DNA from: Coprothermobacterota bacterium
Lineage (GTDB): Bacteria; Caldisericota; JANLFM01
NCBI GenBank assembly: GCA_026389415.1
Contig: JAPLHX010000279.1
Location: 1 to 6,409 of the forward strand
Length of the DNA stretch: 6,409 nucleotides
Direction of reading: 5' to 3'
In this document: positions 4,467 through 6,409 of the stretch, in pieces
Position numbering within the stretch: position 1 is the stretch's first letter
How the letters are laid out: each line of letters starts with the position of its first letter
Notes under the pieces: generated by a model
Database searches by the model: none
What the model was told of the DNA's origin: nothing
Seen by the model: the letters and a program-made list of their open reading frames with translations, nothing else
Made by a program: the position numbers and the translations under genes

Positions 4467-6409
4467 ATGCAACCACCGGAAATAACACATCTGTCACCCG
4501 AGGTCCTGGATAACCTGGATCTTTTCGTCTATGCCTGGAACCCAAACGATAAAACTCCAAAACTCTCTTACCGCAGCCCGGCGCTTCTTGCATTAACAGG
4601 CTATTCTCTTTCTTCGTTCTCGGACCCCGGATTCTGGATGAGCATCGTTCACCCCGACGATCAACTCCTGGCGAAAAACAACCTGGATCATTTGGAAAAA
4701 GGGGACAAATGCCAGTCAGAGTATCGCATTATTGCCAAAAATGGCGATGTGATCTGGGTGGCCGATACGGCAGTTCCGATTCGAGATGCAGAGGGAACCA
4801 TCGTTCGGATTGAAGGAGTGTTGACCAATATTACCGAATGGAAAAAGGTACTCGCCTCCATTCGCGAATCGGAAGAGCGGTACCGGCAGTTGATAGATAC
4901 CTTACCCGAAGCGATCATCATTCATCAGCAGGGCACGATTGTTTTCCTAAATCCAGCAGCCATCGCATTATTGGGTGCGCAGAATGCGCAAGACCTGGTT
5001 GGACACCACCTATTCTCTTTTATCCCCTTTAGTCACCTGTCTTCAGTACATCCCGGGACCAAACGAGGACCCGAAGAACGAAAGAGTTCAACCTCAATCG
5101 AAGAGAAAGCCATTCGGCTGGATGGAACCATCCTTGACATCGAAGTAACATCCCTACCCGTTTCCTTTGCTGGGAAACCTGCTGGGATGTTGGTAGTAAG
5201 TGACATCACCCAACGCACGGAACGGAAACGCATAGAGAGGGAGTTGCAGCAGGCCGAGGAAAAGTTCCGGTTGTTGGTGGAGCAAATCCCAGCCATTACG
5301 TATATCGACACCGTCGATGAGGTCAGCTCGACCTTGTACATGAGCCCGCAGGTCGATCCACTTCTGGGGTATCCCCCCCAGAAGTGGATCGAGGATCCAA
5401 ACTTATGGTCAAATCTTCTTCACCCGGAAGACCGCCAGCTCGTGTTAGCCGAACACGTCCGCACCAACGCCACCGGAGACCCCTTCTCGCTGGAGTACCG
5501 TTTAATCCATAAGGATGGCCATCCTGTTTGGTTTCGCGATCAAGCGATCCTGATGCGGGATGAGCATGGTCGGCCGGAATGGTGGCTTGGATTCCTGCTG
5601 GAGATCACTGAGCAGAAAACGGCGGAGGAAGCGCAAAGAGTTGCCAATGCCCAGTGGCGCCAATACTTGGAAGCATCTCCTGATCCGATGTGGATCAAGG
5701 ATTCCTCCAGCCGCTACCTTGCCGTCAACCGAGCGTTCCTGGAATGGGAAGGGTTTTCGGCAGAACAATGGCTGGGCAAAACTGATTCAGAGTTGTTTCT
5801 ACCGGCCCAAGCGGCAACTCATCTTGCGGATGACCAAAAAACATTAGCCGAAGGGCAGATCGAAAAGGAGATGGAAGAAGTCAAGCAAGGCCAACAGCGC
5901 ACCTTCCTGATCAAGCAGGTTCCGATCCGCTCGATCAATGGTGAGATCGCCGGAATCCTGGGAATCTCGCGCGATATCACCGAACGCAAAACGGCGATTG
6001 AAGCGCTCAAGTCCTCGGAGGCGCTCTACCATTCGTTGATCGACTCCATGCAAGATGCCTTGCATGTGGTAGACCGGGAATTACGATTGGTTCTGGCGAA
6101 TCCGGTTTGCCTGGAATGGATCGCACAATTCGGACACAACAGGGGGGAGGCGATTGGTCAAAACCTCCACGTGCTATTCCCATTCCTTGGGGATGAAGCC
6201 CGGCAGCAGTACCAACAAGTGTTTGAAACCGGTCAAATGATCCAAACCGAGGGCGTAACCCGATTGGAAGATCGTCAGCTTTGGACCGAAACTCGTAAGA
6301 TTCCGATTGTAATCGATAAGCAAGTGATTTGGGTTGTGACCATTGTGCATGACATCACCCAACGCAAGCAAACTGAAGATTCTTTGCAGATGCAAGCCCG
6401 CATGCTGGG
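4467..6409 (+). CDS. Multi-PAS-domain sensory protein, N-terminal part (probably a histidine kinase or GGDEF/EAL-type signalling protein; output domain not in window)
   Basis: A single uninterrupted frame of 647 codons runs off the right edge. It encodes five tandem PAS/PAC modules. PAS1 is about residues 15-127 (PAS_3-like: WMSIVHPDD, EYRIIAKNGDVIWV, ending ITEWKK). PAS2 is 135-252 (SEERYRQLIDTLPEAIII, ending DITQR at 246). PAS3 is 264-384 (LLGYPPQKW, LLHPEDR, ending EITEQK at 379). PAS4 is 397-508 (YLEASPDPMWIKD, ending DITERK at 503). PAS5 is 517-634 (SEALYHSLIDSM, ending DITQRK at 629). Short charged linkers between modules look like signalling coiled coils. No signal peptide or membrane segment is visible, so it should be cytosolic. 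PAS arrays sense redox state, ligands or light through bound cofactors; no cofactor residue is diagnostic here. I chose ATG at 4467 (weak AGGT at 4453-4456); in-frame GTG at 4458 is possible, and TAG at 4452 limits further extension. The output domain and hence function are unknown. Confidence 0.9.
   Translation, partial: MQPPEITHLSPEVLDNLDLFVYAWNPNDKTPKLSYRSPALLALTGYSLSSFSDPGFWMSIVHPDDQLLAKNNLDHLEKGDKCQSEYRIIAKNGDVIWVADTAVPIRDAEGTIVRIEGVLTNITEWKKVLASIRESEERYRQLIDTLPEAIIIHQQGTIVFLNPAAIALLGAQNAQDLVGHHLFSFIPFSHLSSVHPGTKRGPEERKSSTSIEEKAIRLDGTILDIEVTSLPVSFAGKPAGMLVVSDITQRTERKRIERELQQAEEKFRLLVEQIPAITYIDTVDEVSSTLYMSPQVDPLLGYPPQKWIEDPNLWSNLLHPEDRQLVLAEHVRTNATGDPFSLEYRLIHKDGHPVWFRDQAILMRDEHGRPEWWLGFLLEITEQKTAEEAQRVANAQWRQYLEASPDPMWIKDSSSRYLAVNRAFLEWEGFSAEQWLGKTDSELFLPAQAATHLADDQKTLAEGQIEKEMEEVKQGQQRTFLIKQVPIRSINGEIAGILGISRDITERKTAIEALKSSEALYHSLIDSMQDALHVVDRELRLVLANPVCLEWIAQFGHNRGEAIGQNLHVLFPFLGDEARQQYQQVFETGQMIQTEGVTRLEDRQLWTETRKIPIVIDKQVIWVVTIVHDITQRKQTEDSLQMQARML
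5353..5392. repeat. Perfect 17-bp inverted repeat with 6-nt loop inside the PAS3 coding sequence
   Basis: The 17 bases at 5353-5369 (beginning TCGATCCACT) are the exact reverse complement of 5376-5392 (ending GTGGATCGA), leaving a loop of TATCCC (5370-5375). The stem is uninterrupted and G/C-rich next to the loop. It encodes residues around V-D-P-L-L-G-Y-P-P-Q-K-W-I-E of PAS3, which is ordinary PAS sequence, so the reading frame is intact. There is no T-run after it, so it is not a standard intrinsic terminator. Confidence 0.9.

Noticed and set aside
4231..4593. Minus-strand 120-codon open frame with several Cys residues across the intergenic region.
   Set aside because: It overlaps the start of the PAS gene antisense, shows no spaced metal-binding Cys pattern or recognisable fold, and has no plausible ribosome-binding site.
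5512..5525. 14-bp perfect palindrome AGGATGGCCATCCT in the PAS gene.
   Set aside because: About 0.4 such palindromes are expected by chance in a window of this size, and it encodes an ordinary K-D-G-H-P turn of PAS3.
1..6409. CRISPR array, insertion sequence, tRNA, rRNA or intrinsic terminator.
   Set aside because: No regularly spaced direct repeats, transposase-like protein, cloverleaf, or hairpin followed by a T-run was seen on either strand by eye.

Overview
The window holds a housekeeping gene cluster on the minus strand (positions 1-4226) and, divergently on the plus strand, the first 647 codons of a large PAS-domain sensor protein (4467-6409). In transcription order the minus-strand cluster is lepA (complete), hemW (complete), hrcA (complete) and rsmE (start only; it runs off the left edge). 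Base composition looks moderate. The order lepA-hemW-hrcA is a classic Gram-positive/Chloroflexota arrangement. Together with the long cytoplasmic multi-PAS protein, it makes a Chloroflexota (Anaerolineae-like) or related bacterium my best guess. That placement rests on gene order and protein flavour only.

Layout. 1-219: RsmE N-terminus, beginning with TTG directly after the hrcA stop. 220-1254: hrcA, the CIRCE-binding heat-shock repressor. 1255-1305: a short gap with a recognisable CIRCE operator (1259-1285) and a possible -10 box. 1306-2427: hemW, whose ATG overlaps the lepA stop by 4 nt. 2424-4226: lepA (EF4). 4227-4466: a 240-bp divergent intergenic region with an extended -10 box placed for a leaderless lepA mRNA, plus two inverted repeats. 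4467-6409: five consecutive PAS domains; the output domain lies beyond the window.

How the genes work together. Tight junctions (ATGA overlap at lepA/hemW, abutting TGA-TTG at hrcA/rsmE) indicate one transcription unit for ribosome and stress upkeep: an elongation GTPase, a haem-binding radical-SAM protein, a heat-shock repressor and a 16S rRNA methyltransferase. hrcA also appears to have its own CIRCE-controlled promoter, which suggests autoregulation. In Bacillus-type genomes grpE-dnaK-dnaJ-prmA lie between hrcA and rsmE; here they are absent from that place.

The most unusual raw-sequence signal is a perfect 17-bp inverted repeat with a 6-nt loop inside the third PAS domain coding region (5353-5392). 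I did not find convincing evidence of a wholly new biological system; the notable points are regulatory and structural details of otherwise recognisable genes.
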